A DNA stretch of 13,166 nt from AC-69 sp046728055 (GTDB taxonomy: Bacteria; Actinomycetota; UBA4738; HRBIN12), in assembly GCA_046728055.1 (NCBI GenBank), contig JBKPDU010000168.1:1-13166 (forward strand). The letters run 5' to 3'. The translations under genes were made by a program, and so were the position numbers. How positions within the stretch are numbered: the first letter of the stretch is position 1; each line of letters begins with the position of its first letter. The notes under the pieces are model-generated. The model was not told where the DNA came from. It saw nothing but the letters and a program-made list of their open reading frames with translations, and did not search any database. This document shows positions 7,256 through 13,166 of the stretch, piece by piece.

Positions 7256-8223
7256 CGGGACCCATCGGGGTCCTGGTGATGGCGTACGGCAGCGCGAGCG
7301 GCCCTGATGACGTCGAGCGGTACTACACGGACATCCGTGGAGGTCGGCCACCCTCGCCGGAACACCTCGCTGCACTGCGGGAACGCTACGCCGCCATCGG
7401 CAACCGGTTTCCCCTCCTCGACATCACGAGCCGGCAGGCGGCCGGACTCGACGCCGAGCTGAACGCCGGCCACGACGCGGGGTTCCGAACGTACATCGGC
7501 ATGAAGCACTCGCCGCCGTTCATCGCCGACGCGGTCGAGCGGATGCGAACGGACGGGATCGACCGCTCCGTCGCCATCGTCATGGCGCCGCACTGGTCCG
7601 GGATGTCGGTCGAGACGTATGTCGAGCGCGTCGAGCAGGCAGTTGCGGAGTCGGGTGGCCCTCGGTTCACGTTCGTCCGCAGCTACCACGGTCATCCTCT
7701 ATTCATCGACTTGCTGGCCGGCCGGGTCCGCGACGCGATCGCGTCGTTGCCCCAGGAGGCTCGAGAGAAGGCGGCGGTGGTGTTCTCGGCACACTCGCTC
7801 CCCGTTCGCTCCGTCGATGACGGGGGCCTTCGGTGCAGGGACTGCGACTGCCTTGCGTCCTGTCGATATCGGGACGGGCTGCAGGAGACCGCCGACCTGG
7901 TGGCGGGGCGCCTCGGCCTGACCTCGTTCGTCATCGGCTGGCAGAGCGCGGGCCGCACGTCGGATCCATGGTGGGGTCCACCGATCGAGGACGTGATCGG
8001 GGATCTCGCGGAACGCGGTCACCCGTCGGTCGTGGTGTGCTCCGCCGGGTTCACCGCGGATCACCTCGAGACCCTGTACGACCTGGACGTCGAGGCGAGG
8101 GCGGCGGCCGAGGACGCTGGGATCGAGTTCGCCAGGACCCAGATGCCGAACGCGGATCCCGCGTTCGTGCGGGCCCTCGCCGCGATCGTGCGGGAGCACC
8201 TCGGCGTGGTGGCCGCGACGTGA
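7252..8223 (+). CDS. hemH: Ferrochelatase (coproporphyrin ferrochelatase) with internal four-cysteine segment
   Basis: Cytoplasmic chelatase inserting Fe2+ into the porphyrin. With HemQ in the same operon the substrate is expected to be coproporphyrin III (CpfC role), giving coproheme. GTG 7252 overlaps the hemE stop, giving 323 residues. Family marks are AYGS near the N-terminus, YYTDIRGGRPP, YIGMKHSPPFI, the catalytic His181 in SAHSLP, and Glu273 in FTADHLETLYDLD. An unusual stretch follows the catalytic His: Cys195, Cys198, Cys200 and Cys204 (C-x2-C-x-C-x3-C). One known class of bacterial ferrochelatases, described for Myxococcus xanthus, binds a [2Fe-2S] cluster through four cysteines in one internal segment; this spacing fits that class better than the mycobacterial type, where three ligands sit near the C-terminus. 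Cluster binding here is inference. Confidence 0.96.
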   Translation: MTGPIGVLVMAYGSASGPDDVERYYTDIRGGRPPSPEHLAALRERYAAIGNRFPLLDITSRQAAGLDAELNAGHDAGFRTYIGMKHSPPFIADAVERMRTDGIDRSVAIVMAPHWSGMSVETYVERVEQAVAESGGPRFTFVRSYHGHPLFIDLLAGRVRDAIASLPQEAREKAAVVFSAHSLPVRSVDDGGLRCRDCDCLASCRYRDGLQETADLVAGRLGLTSFVIGWQSAGRTSDPWWGPPIEDVIGDLAERGHPSVVVCSAGFTADHLETLYDLDVEARAAAEDAGIEFARTQMPNADPAFVRALAAIVREHLGVVAAT

Positions 8224-9617
8224 GCGGTCGCGTCGTGGTGGTCGGTGGTGGCGTGTCCGGCATGGCCACGGCGTACCGCCTGATCGCTGGGTCGGGAGAC
8301 CTGGACGTCACCGTCCTGGAAGCCGGTCCCGAACCGGGGGGCAAGGTCCGCTCGGTGCGAGTTGGGGACCTCCTGCTGGACGGGGGTCCGGATTCCGTGG
8401 TCGCTCGGAAGCCGTGGGCGGTCGAGCTGGCGCGCGAGCTCGGCCTGGCCGGCGAACTCGTGGCCCCGGCGACCCGCGTCACGTTCGTCTGGACAGACCG
8501 GGGGCTCCGACGTTTCCCCGGCGGGCCGTTCGGGATCCCCGTCGACCTGCGGGAGCTGTGGAGCTGGGACGGGATGTCCCGGCGTGGAAAGGTCGATGCG
8601 CTGCGTGACCTGGTGAGGAAGCCGCGCGCGAAGGAGGGAGACGAGCCGCTCGGCCGGTTGCTTCGTCGCCGGATCGGCGACGAAGCAACCGAAGCATTCG
8701 TGGGGCCGCTTCTCGGTGGGTTGTTCGCGGGCGACTTCGACCGCCTGAGTGCCATGGCCACGTTCCCGGAGCTGGTCGAGTGGGAGCGCCGGCACGGAAG
8801 CCTGATGCGCGGCGCCCGTGCCGCGGCCCGGGCGGCCGCGGAAGGTAGGCCACCACCGATGTTCGTGCGGCCTCGCGGCGGGATGCGGCAGCTCACCGAG
8901 TCCCTGGCGGCGATGCTCGGCGATCGGGTGCGATGCGGCATGACGGTGGACGCGGTCATGCGGGAGGGGGCCGGCCTCGTCGTTCACGCAGCCCAGACAG
9001 ATCTTGCGGCGGATTCGGTGGTTCTCGCCACGCCGGCATGGGCCTCGGCGGACCTGCTCGAGGACCTCGCACCCGAGGCGGCGGCGCTGCTTCGAGCCAT
9101 CCCGTACGTTTCCACGGGCGTGGTCCACCTCGTCTACCCGGAGGGGACGGGCGAGCGATTGCCCGACGGCTCGGGATTCGTCGTCCCGAACGGGAGGCTG
9201 GCCATGACGGCGTGCACGCTGGTCTCGAGGAAATGGCCCGATCCGTCGTTCGCAGACCGGGCGGTGGTTCGGTGTTTCGTCGGCGGTTCGGGGACGGAGG
9301 ACATCCTGGAGCAACCCGACGAGGCGATCGCCGAGGGGGTTTCCCGCCAGTTGGCGGCGATCCTCCCGCTCCCGGCCGAGCCGTCGGCCTGTCGCGTGGT
9401 CCGATGGCCCCGATCGATGCCGCAATACGAGGTCGGACACCTGGATCGGGTGGGTGCCATCGAGCGGGCCCTTCCGCCCGGGACGTTCCTCGTGGGACCC
9501 GCCTACCGTGGGCCCGGGATCGCCGACTGCGTCCGTGGGGCGAACCAGGCCGCGGAAACGGTTCGGCGGCGCCTGGCCGGCCGGCTGCGATCGATCGAAG
9601 GGGAGCATGTGAGATGA
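8220..9617 (+). CDS. hemY: Coproporphyrinogen III / protoporphyrinogen oxidase, FAD-dependent
   Basis: Flavoprotein that oxidises coproporphyrinogen III to coproporphyrin III in HemQ-containing bacteria (CgoX role), using oxygen. At 465 residues from GTG 8220, which overlaps the hemH stop (GTGA), it has normal length. The N-terminus holds the dinucleotide-binding fold VVVVGGGVSGMATAYRL (GxGxxG at 9-14) followed by VLEAGPEPGGKVRS. DGGPDSV and the GPLLGGLFAGD block are family marks. The C-terminal AYRGPGIADCVRGANQAAE closes the FAD site. Residues 146-158 are encoded by a striking perfect inverted repeat (separate entry), yet the protein sequence there, RLLRRRIGDEATE, is normal for the family and the frame is intact. 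Its TGA overlaps the hemQ ATG. Confidence 0.97.
   Translation: MSGRVVVVGGGVSGMATAYRLIAGSGDLDVTVLEAGPEPGGKVRSVRVGDLLLDGGPDSVVARKPWAVELARELGLAGELVAPATRVTFVWTDRGLRRFPGGPFGIPVDLRELWSWDGMSRRGKVDALRDLVRKPRAKEGDEPLGRLLRRRIGDEATEAFVGPLLGGLFAGDFDRLSAMATFPELVEWERRHGSLMRGARAAARAAAEGRPPPMFVRPRGGMRQLTESLAAMLGDRVRCGMTVDAVMREGAGLVVHAAQTDLAADSVVLATPAWASADLLEDLAPEAAALLRAIPYVSTGVVHLVYPEGTGERLPDGSGFVVPNGRLAMTACTLVSRKWPDPSFADRAVVRCFVGGSGTEDILEQPDEAIAEGVSRQLAAILPLPAEPSACRVVRWPRSMPQYEVGHLDRVGAIERALPPGTFLVGPAYRGPGIADCVRGANQAAETVRRRLAGRLRSIEGEHVR
8655..8691 (+). repeat. Perfect 17-bp inverted repeat with 3-base loop inside hemY
   Basis: The left arm CGGTTGCTTCGTCGCCG (8655-8671) and right arm CGGCGACGAAGCAACCG (8675-8691) are exactly complementary around the loop GAT. 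In mRNA this would be a very stable hairpin. It encodes hemY residues 146-158 using TTG, CTT, CGT, GAA, GCA and GAA, codons less used than the GC-ending ones around it. It could be an intra-operon attenuator, an RNA-processing site or a protein-binding site; function is unknown. Confidence 0.9.
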
Positions 9618-10276
9618 CCGAACCGCTGTACGCCATGTACCCGGTGTTCAAAGCTCAGTCGGCGTTCTCCGACCTGGACCTCGACGACGCGGCCCAGGAG
9701 ATCGAGAACCTGTTCAAGGAGTGGGAGGGGCGGATCGCCGTCCGGGGCGTCTATTCGATCGTCGGGTTTCGGGCCGACTCGGATCTCATGCTGTGGCTGA
9801 TCGGGCCGAGCCCCGACGAGCTCCAGAGCGCCCTGGTGCAGTTCCGTCGCACCGCGGCAGGTCGGCTGCTCGACCCCGTCTGGATGTTCATGGGCGTGGT
9901 GAAGCCGGCCGAGTTCACCTCGGATCACGCGCCGGCCTTCGCCCGGGGAGAGCCGCCGAAGCGGTTCCTGAACGTCTACCCGTTCGTCCGGACCCCGGAG
10001 TGGTACCTCCTCCCGTCCGAGGAGCGCGAGGCCCTCCTCCGCGAGCACGGCGAGCGGGGCCGTCGGTTCCCGGACGTCTTGGCCAACACCACCAGCGCCT
10101 TCGGCATCAACGACTGGGAGTGGATCCTGGCTTTCGAGGCCGACGACCTGGGGCGCATCGCGGAGTGCATCCGGGCCCTCCGCGAGTCGCCTGCGAGGCG
10201 GTACACCAAGGAGGAGGTCCCGTTCGTCACGGGGATCCGCAAGGACGTGCGTGAGGTCCTCAGCGACCTCACGTAG
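9614..10276 (+). CDS. hemQ: Coproheme decarboxylase
   Basis: Catalyses the last step of the coproporphyrin-dependent route: two peroxide-driven oxidative decarboxylations of coproheme III to heme b. At 220 residues it has the usual length for the actinobacterial form. ATG 9614 overlaps the hemY stop as ATGA. The protein has the ferredoxin-like double fold of the chlorite dismutase family. The catalytic tyrosine is Tyr122 in NVYPFVRTPEWYLLP and the proximal heme-iron ligand is expected to be His145 in REHGERGRRF. The motif FGINDWEWILAFEADDLGRI and the ending REEVPF-like KEEVPFVTGIRK are typical. No Gln-to-Arg change towards true chlorite dismutase is evident. It closes the heme operon; a hairpin overlaps its last codons. 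Its presence fixes the whole operon as coproporphyrin-dependent. Confidence 0.97.
   Translation: MTEPLYAMYPVFKAQSAFSDLDLDDAAQEIENLFKEWEGRIAVRGVYSIVGFRADSDLMLWLIGPSPDELQSALVQFRRTAAGRLLDPVWMFMGVVKPAEFTSDHAPAFARGEPPKRFLNVYPFVRTPEWYLLPSEEREALLREHGERGRRFPDVLANTTSAFGINDWEWILAFEADDLGRIAECIRALRESPARRYTKEEVPFVTGIRKDVREVLSDLT
10248..10275 (+). terminator. Hairpin across the hemQ stop codon, possible operon terminator
   Basis: CGTGAGGTC (10250-10258) and GACCTCACG (10265-10273) form a perfect 9-bp stem with a 6-base loop. It can extend by a G-U pair and a U-A pair to 10248/10275, reaching into the TAG stop. No T-run follows. It marks the end of the heme operon and may terminate or protect the mRNA 3' end. 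Confidence 0.5.
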
Positions 10277-10278
10277 CG

Positions 10279-10284
10279 CATAAT
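10279..10284 (+). promoter_or_regulatory. Candidate -10 box for the small basic protein and dehydrogenase genes
   Basis: CATAAT matches five of six positions of TATAAT and lies in an unusually A/T-rich patch (GCATAATAGTT) right after the hemQ hairpin. It is 32 bases before the GTG at 10317, leaving a leader of about 25 bases that contains an AAGGGAAGA ribosome site. No clear -35 element is seen. Confidence 0.4.
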
Positions 10285-10316
10285 AGTTGGAGCGTCCGCG
10301 TTCGAAGGGAAGAGCC

Positions 10317-10451
10317 GTGCACGCCAAGGACAAGGGCCGCGAGAAGAGCCAGAAGCGGCAGCCGCAGAAGAAGATCAAGGAGAAGCGGGCCGCCAAGCGG
10401 GCCAAGAAACAGGGCGGCGGGACCGTCCACATCACCACGACGTCCCAATAG
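10317..10451 (+). CDS. Small lysine/arginine-rich protein, 44 residues, unknown function
   Basis: GTG 10317 to TAG 10449-10451 encodes a 44-residue, strongly basic protein. Residues 4-31 are dominated by Lys, Arg, Gln and Glu (KDKGREKSQKRQPQKKIKEK), followed by a Gly hinge and a short TVHITTTSQ tail. Support for coding comes from an AAGGGAAGA ribosome site 5-15 bases upstream, a -10-like box before it, third-position G/C use like its neighbours, and a gap of only 4 bases to the next start. The composition suggests nucleic acid or ribosome binding, or a disordered region; I recall comparable short KDKGR-type proteins in actinobacteria but cannot name a family. It may also act as a translational leader that delivers ribosomes to the dehydrogenase gene, which has no ribosome site of its own. 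Confidence 0.7.
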   Translation: MHAKDKGREKSQKRQPQKKIKEKRAAKRAKKQGGGTVHITTTSQ

Positions 10452-10455
10452 CTCC

Positions 10456-11505
10456 GTGTTCGAGGAGCTCCTCGAGGGGTGGGACGGCGAGGAAGTCGCC
10501 GTCCGCTTCGACCGTGACTTCGGGACGTGGATGTTCGTCTGCGTGCATTCCACCCGGCTTGGACCGGCCTGCGGCGGGACCCGGATGAAGTCCTACGCCC
10601 GACCCACGGACGCGCTCCGCGACGGCCTTCGACTCTCGGGCGCCATGACCGCCAAGAACGCCGTGGCCGGGCTTCCGCTGGGCGGTGGGAAGGCCGTCCT
10701 CGCGGTGCCCGAGGTCCCGCAGGGCGATCGGCGCCGGGAGCTGTTCCTTCGGTACGGCGACCTCGTTCGTTCGCTCGGCGGGACCTACATCACGGCCTGC
10801 GACATGAACACGACCGAACGCGATATGGACGTCGTGGGTGAACGATGCTCGTACGTGTTCGGCCGGAGCGTCGCATGCGGCGGATCGGGCAGCTCGGCGC
10901 CCGCCACTGCCACCGGCGTGTTCCACGGGATCCGCGCGAGCCTCGCCCATGCATTCGGCTCGTCCCACCCGGAGGGTCGAACGGTGCTGGTCCAGGGGGT
11001 CGGCTCGGTGGGTCGGAGCCTTGCCCGGCAGCTGGCGGAGGCCGGGGCACGGCTGTTGCTGACCGACGTCGACGAGGCCCGAGCCGGACAGGCGGCGCGG
11101 GCCCTGGGGGCCCAGATCGTGGCGCCCGAGGACGCCTTTCGAACGGACTGCGACGTGTTCTCTCCCAACGCCACCGGGGGGATCCTGTCCTCGGAGACGA
11201 TCCCCGAGCTTCGTTGCCGCATCGTGGCGGGGGCGGCCAACAACCAGCTGGCCCGTCCGGAGGACGCGGAGCTGTTCGGGCCGCTCGACATCCTCTACGC
11301 GCCGGACTACGTGATCAACGCGGGCGGCATCATCCATCTGGCCTCGCTGGAGCTGTTGGGCGAGGAAGAAGCCAAGCGCGATGAGCGACTGCTCGGCATC
11401 GGCGAAACCCTGACCGAGGTGTTGGAGGCGGCGGCGTCGGAGGGCATTTCCACGGCCGCGGCCGCGGAGCGGATGGTCGAACGACGGCTGGCGACCGCCG
11501 CCTGA
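10456..11505 (+). CDS. Leu/Phe/Val/Glu-type NAD(P)-dependent amino acid dehydrogenase
   Basis: Oxidative deamination of an L-amino acid to its 2-oxo acid with NAD+, or the reverse; 349 residues, matching leucine/phenylalanine/valine dehydrogenases (about 350) rather than glutamate dehydrogenases (over 400). Motifs: LGPACGGTRM, substrate lysine Lys67 in MTAKNA, catalytic Lys79 in LPLGGGKAV, and Asp116 in TACDMNT. The nucleotide-binding fold is VLVQGVGSVG (GxGxxG at 181-186), and PNATGGIL and YAPDYVINAGG are also present. The usual TAEDVGT-like block reads TACDMNT, so the substrate choice may differ. GTG 10456 is chosen because FEELLEG is the family N-terminus; it lacks a ribosome site and lies 4 bases after the small gene, implying coupling. 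A carbinolamine dehydratase gene follows 52 bases later. The exact substrate cannot be read from sequence. Confidence 0.9.
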   Translation: MFEELLEGWDGEEVAVRFDRDFGTWMFVCVHSTRLGPACGGTRMKSYARPTDALRDGLRLSGAMTAKNAVAGLPLGGGKAVLAVPEVPQGDRRRELFLRYGDLVRSLGGTYITACDMNTTERDMDVVGERCSYVFGRSVACGGSGSSAPATATGVFHGIRASLAHAFGSSHPEGRTVLVQGVGSVGRSLARQLAEAGARLLLTDVDEARAGQAARALGAQIVAPEDAFRTDCDVFSPNATGGILSSETIPELRCRIVAGAANNQLARPEDAELFGPLDILYAPDYVINAGGIIHLASLELLGEEEAKRDERLLGIGETLTEVLEAAASEGISTAAAAERMVERRLATAA

Positions 11506-11516
11506 CGACACGACGA

Positions 11517-11533
11517 CCGGTTGACGGAACCGG
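11517..11533 (+). promoter_or_regulatory. Small inverted repeat and -35-like box between dehydrogenase and phhB
   Basis: CCGGTT and AACCGG form a 6-bp inverted repeat with a 5-base loop. Within it TTGACG (11521-11526) matches five of six positions of a -35 element; GAGCAT lies 18 bases further at 11545-11550 as a weak -10, which would give a leaderless start at the phhB ATG 11558. It could equally be a weak terminator or chance. Confidence 0.25.
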
Positions 11534-11557
11534 CCGCCACCCCCGAGCATCGGTGCC

Positions 11558-11911
11558 ATGAGAGATCTCGCGTCTATGGAATGCGTCCCGTGCCGTGGCG
11601 GCGTTCCGCCGCTCGGACACGAGGAGGCCCAGGCGTACCTTGCGGAACTCGGAGGCGGGTGGCAGGTGGTGGAGGACCATCACCTGGAAAAGGAGTACCG
11701 GTTCAAGAACTTCCGGGAGGCCCTGGACTTCACGAACCTCGTCGGTGAGCTGGCGGAGACCGTCGGCCATCACCCCGACATCTCGCTGGCCTGGGGCAAG
11801 GTCAAGGTGACGATCTGGACCCACAAGATCGGCGGTCTGAACGAAGCCGACTTCGTGTTCGCCGCGAAGGCGGACCGGGCGCTCGAGGAATCGCGGGCCG
11901 CGTCGAGCTGA
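11558..11911 (+). CDS. phhB: Pterin-4a-carbinolamine dehydratase
   Basis: Dehydrates 4a-hydroxytetrahydrobiopterin-type pterins, recycling the cofactor of aromatic amino acid hydroxylases; in bacteria without such hydroxylases the role is unclear. At 117 residues it has the usual length. The core motifs are EYRFKNF (46-52), HHPDI (71-75) and THKIGGLNEADF (88-99). The active-site histidines are expected to be His71, His72 and His89, all present. The N-terminal ECVPCRGGVPPL, with two cysteines, is typical of bacterial members. ATG 11558 is preferred to ATG 11576 because the family usually carries a few residues before the cysteine pair; neither has a strong ribosome site. It follows an amino acid dehydrogenase gene in the same direction and converges on hemL. 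The stop codon lies inside a 16-base palindrome. Confidence 0.93.
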   Translation: MRDLASMECVPCRGGVPPLGHEEAQAYLAELGGGWQVVEDHHLEKEYRFKNFREALDFTNLVGELAETVGHHPDISLAWGKVKVTIWTHKIGGLNEADFVFAAKADRALEESRAASS

Positions 11912-11921
11912 ACGTTCAGCT
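11906..11921. repeat. Perfect 16-base palindrome over the phhB stop codon
   Basis: AGCTGAACGTTCAGCT is its own reverse complement and contains the phhB TGA (11909-11911). It leads directly into the tandem repeat units that fill the convergent gap. Related 12-base versions (CTGAACGTTCAG and CTGAACGCTCAG) occur at 11908 and 11936, 28 bases apart. Confidence 0.85.
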
Positions 11922-11969
11922 TTGAAGGCTCAGTCCTGAACGCTCAGCCCTGAGGGCTCAGCCCCGGAA
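11914..11969. repeat. Four tandem 14-bp near-palindromic units between phhB and hemL
   Basis: Four consecutive 14-base units start at 11914, 11928, 11942 and 11956: GTTCAGCTTTGAAG, GCTCAGTCCTGAAC, GCTCAGCCCTGAGG and GCTCAGCCCCGGAA. Most are internally near-palindromic (for example CTCAG-CC-CTGAG). They fill the gap between two convergent genes and run into the last four codons of hemL. A bidirectional terminator or a protein-binding array would suit the position. Confidence 0.8.
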
Positions 11970-13166
11970 GGACGACGCGGCCTCGAGGGTCCTCTCGATC
12001 TCGAGGGGGCCGTGGGTCGTCGACAGTGTCCACATCTCGTATCCGGATGGTGGGAGGTACACGCCGCGGTCCAGCAGGTGATGGAAGAACCGGGCGAACC
12101 GCTCGTGGTCGGCGGCCTTCGCGTCGTCGAAGGTGCGAACCGGACCGCCGGTGAAGAAGAAGCTGAGCATCGTCTCGATCCGATTGACGGTGGCCTCGAT
12201 GCCGGCGCGGTCGAAGCATCCTTGGAGACCCGCGCCGAGCTCCTCGGCGGCCTTGACCAGCTCCGGGTAGGGATCCCGCTCCCGGGCCAGGTCGAGCGCC
12301 GCGATGCCGGCTGCGACCGCCACAGGGTTCCCGCTCAGCGTTCCTGCCTGGTACACCGGGCCGACGGGTGCCAGTCGCTCCATCACGTCGCGACGACCGC
12401 CGAACGCGGCACAGGGAAATCCCCCGCCCATGACCTTGCCCAGGACCGTGAGGTCCGGCGTGATCGAGAAGTGGCCCTGTGCGCCCCGGTACGCCAGACG
12501 GAACCCCGTGATGACCTCGTCGAAGACCAGGAGGGATCCGTTCGCGGTGCACAGCTCGCGGAGGCCCTCCAGGAATCCGGGTCCGGGCGGCACCACGCCC
12601 ATGTTGGCCGCGACCGGCTCCACGATCACGGCAGCGATCGCGTTGCCGCGCGCGGCGAACGCCGCCCGGGCGGCGGCGAGGTCGTTGTACGGCACCGGGA
12701 GCGTGTCTCCGGCCGCGCCCTCCGTCACGCCGGGGGTTGCCGGGAGCCCGAGCGTCGCGACACCGGACCCGGTTCCCCTCGCGAGGAGCGCGTCCGCATG
12801 GCCGTGGTAGCAGCCCTCGAACTTGAGGATCACGTCGCGACCGGTGAACCCCCGGGCCAGGCGGATCGCGCTCATGGCGGCCTCGGTGCCGCTCGAGACC
12901 AACCGGACCATCTCGACCGAGGCGAGCGCGTCGATGATCCGCTCGGCCAGTGCGATCTCGCCCTCGGTCGGGGCGCCGAACGAGGTCCCACGACGCGCCG
13001 CCGCCACGGCCGCCTCCACGATCTCGCGGCAGGCGTGACCGAACAGGTTCGATCCCCACGACTGGACCCAGTCGACGTACCTGTTGCCGTCGACGTCCGT
13101 GACGTATGCCCCGCTCCCGGTGGCGATGAACGGCGGCGTCCCGCCCACCGCGCCGAACGCCCGGAC
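11958..13166 (-). CDS. hemL: Glutamate-1-semialdehyde 2,1-aminomutase (N-terminus cut by window edge)
   Basis: PLP-dependent enzyme converting glutamate-1-semialdehyde to 5-aminolevulinate, the second step of the C5 route to heme; cytoplasmic. The frame is open from the right edge to TGA 11960-11958, showing 402 residues; about 20-30 N-terminal residues are outside. The visible part begins VRAFGAVGGTPPF, a conserved block that in complete proteins follows the PGGVNSP motif. Other marks are SSGTEAAMSAIRLAR, GCYHGHADAL, VIVEPVAANMGVVPP and LLVFDEVITGFR (cofactor-contacting Asp). The PLP lysine lies in LTVLGKVMGGGF, codon 12437-12435. YQAGTLSGNP is intact. GTG 13148 is not the true start because homology continues upstream. 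It feeds the same pathway as the hemE operon but is on the opposite strand and separately transcribed. The final codons lie in the tandem repeat. Confidence 0.97.
   Translation of the reverse strand, partial: VRAFGAVGGTPPFIATGSGAYVTDVDGNRYVDWVQSWGSNLFGHACREIVEAAVAAARRGTSFGAPTEGEIALAERIIDALASVEMVRLVSSGTEAAMSAIRLARGFTGRDVILKFEGCYHGHADALLARGTGSGVATLGLPATPGVTEGAAGDTLPVPYNDLAAARAAFAARGNAIAAVIVEPVAANMGVVPPGPGFLEGLRELCTANGSLLVFDEVITGFRLAYRGAQGHFSITPDLTVLGKVMGGGFPCAAFGGRRDVMERLAPVGPVYQAGTLSGNPVAVAAGIAALDLARERDPYPELVKAAEELGAGLQGCFDRAGIEATVNRIETMLSFFFTGGPVRTFDDAKAADHERFARFFHHLLDRGVYLPPSGYEMWTLSTTHGPLEIERTLEAASSFRG

Noticed and set aside
8061..9608. A 515-codon open frame on the minus strand opposite hemH and hemY
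   Set aside because: It mirrors two well-identified enzymes in another frame; the translation is rich in Arg, Pro and His with no recognisable domain, as expected for antisense frames in high-G+C DNA.
10461..10474. 14-base palindrome CGAGGAGCTCCTCG at the start of the dehydrogenase gene
   Set aside because: It follows from the coding of the conserved residues Glu-Glu-Leu-Leu-Glu with GC-ending codons; no supporting context for a separate function.
13146..13148. GTG as the hemL start codon
   Set aside because: Conserved residues of the family (VRAFGAV) continue upstream to the window edge, so this is an internal valine and the gene is truncated by the window.
1..13166. CRISPR arrays, insertion sequences, tRNA or rRNA genes, phage or defence genes
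   Set aside because: Read for on both strands; no spaced direct-repeat array, transposase motif, cloverleaf or phage-type gene was recognised.

Overview
The window is about two-thirds G+C, with tightly packed genes, frequent GTG starts, 4-base start/stop overlaps and U-tract-free hairpins. Those traits, and a heme gene set that uses HemQ/ChdC (the coproporphyrin-dependent route), suggest a deep-branching or uncultured member of the Actinomycetota. The phylum is an inference; there is no rRNA or tRNA here to anchor it.

Region 1 (1-2480): an OmpR-family response regulator and a sensor histidine kinase are read leftward with a 4-base overlap; the kinase runs off the left edge. Divergent from them is a small secreted protein of unknown function with a very strong ribosome binding site, a perfect inverted repeat just upstream of that site, and a GC-rich terminator hairpin. 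Region 2 (2547-4497): two convergent, unassigned polytopic membrane proteins. Region 3 (4625-6178): a membrane histidine kinase with a GAF domain and no response regulator beside it.

Region 4 (6209-10276): the heme operon hemE-hemH(cpfC)-hemY(cgoX)-hemQ(chdC), in which the three internal junctions are GTGA, GTGA and ATGA overlaps. The four enzymes take uroporphyrinogen III through coproporphyrinogen III, coproporphyrin III and coproheme to heme b; hemH acts after hemY in this route although it lies before it. The ferrochelatase carries an internal four-cysteine segment typical of a [2Fe-2S] class. A perfect 17-bp inverted repeat with a 3-base loop lies inside the hemY reading frame and is built with codons uncommon in this genome.

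Region 5 (10277-11911): a 44-residue lysine/arginine-rich protein, a Leu/Phe/Glu/Val-type amino acid dehydrogenase and a pterin-4a-carbinolamine dehydratase, suggesting an amino acid (possibly aromatic) metabolism cluster. Region 6 (11912-13166): hemL (an early tetrapyrrole step) converges from the right and is cut by the window edge. The short convergent junction is filled by four tandem 14-bp near-palindromic units preceded by a perfect 16-bp palindrome.

No CRISPR array, insertion sequence, tRNA, rRNA or phage gene was seen. Most of the window is ordinary chromosomal housekeeping. The items most worth checking are the hemY hairpin, the repeat-filled phhB/hemL junction, the four-cysteine ferrochelatase, and the two-component system with its divergent secreted protein.
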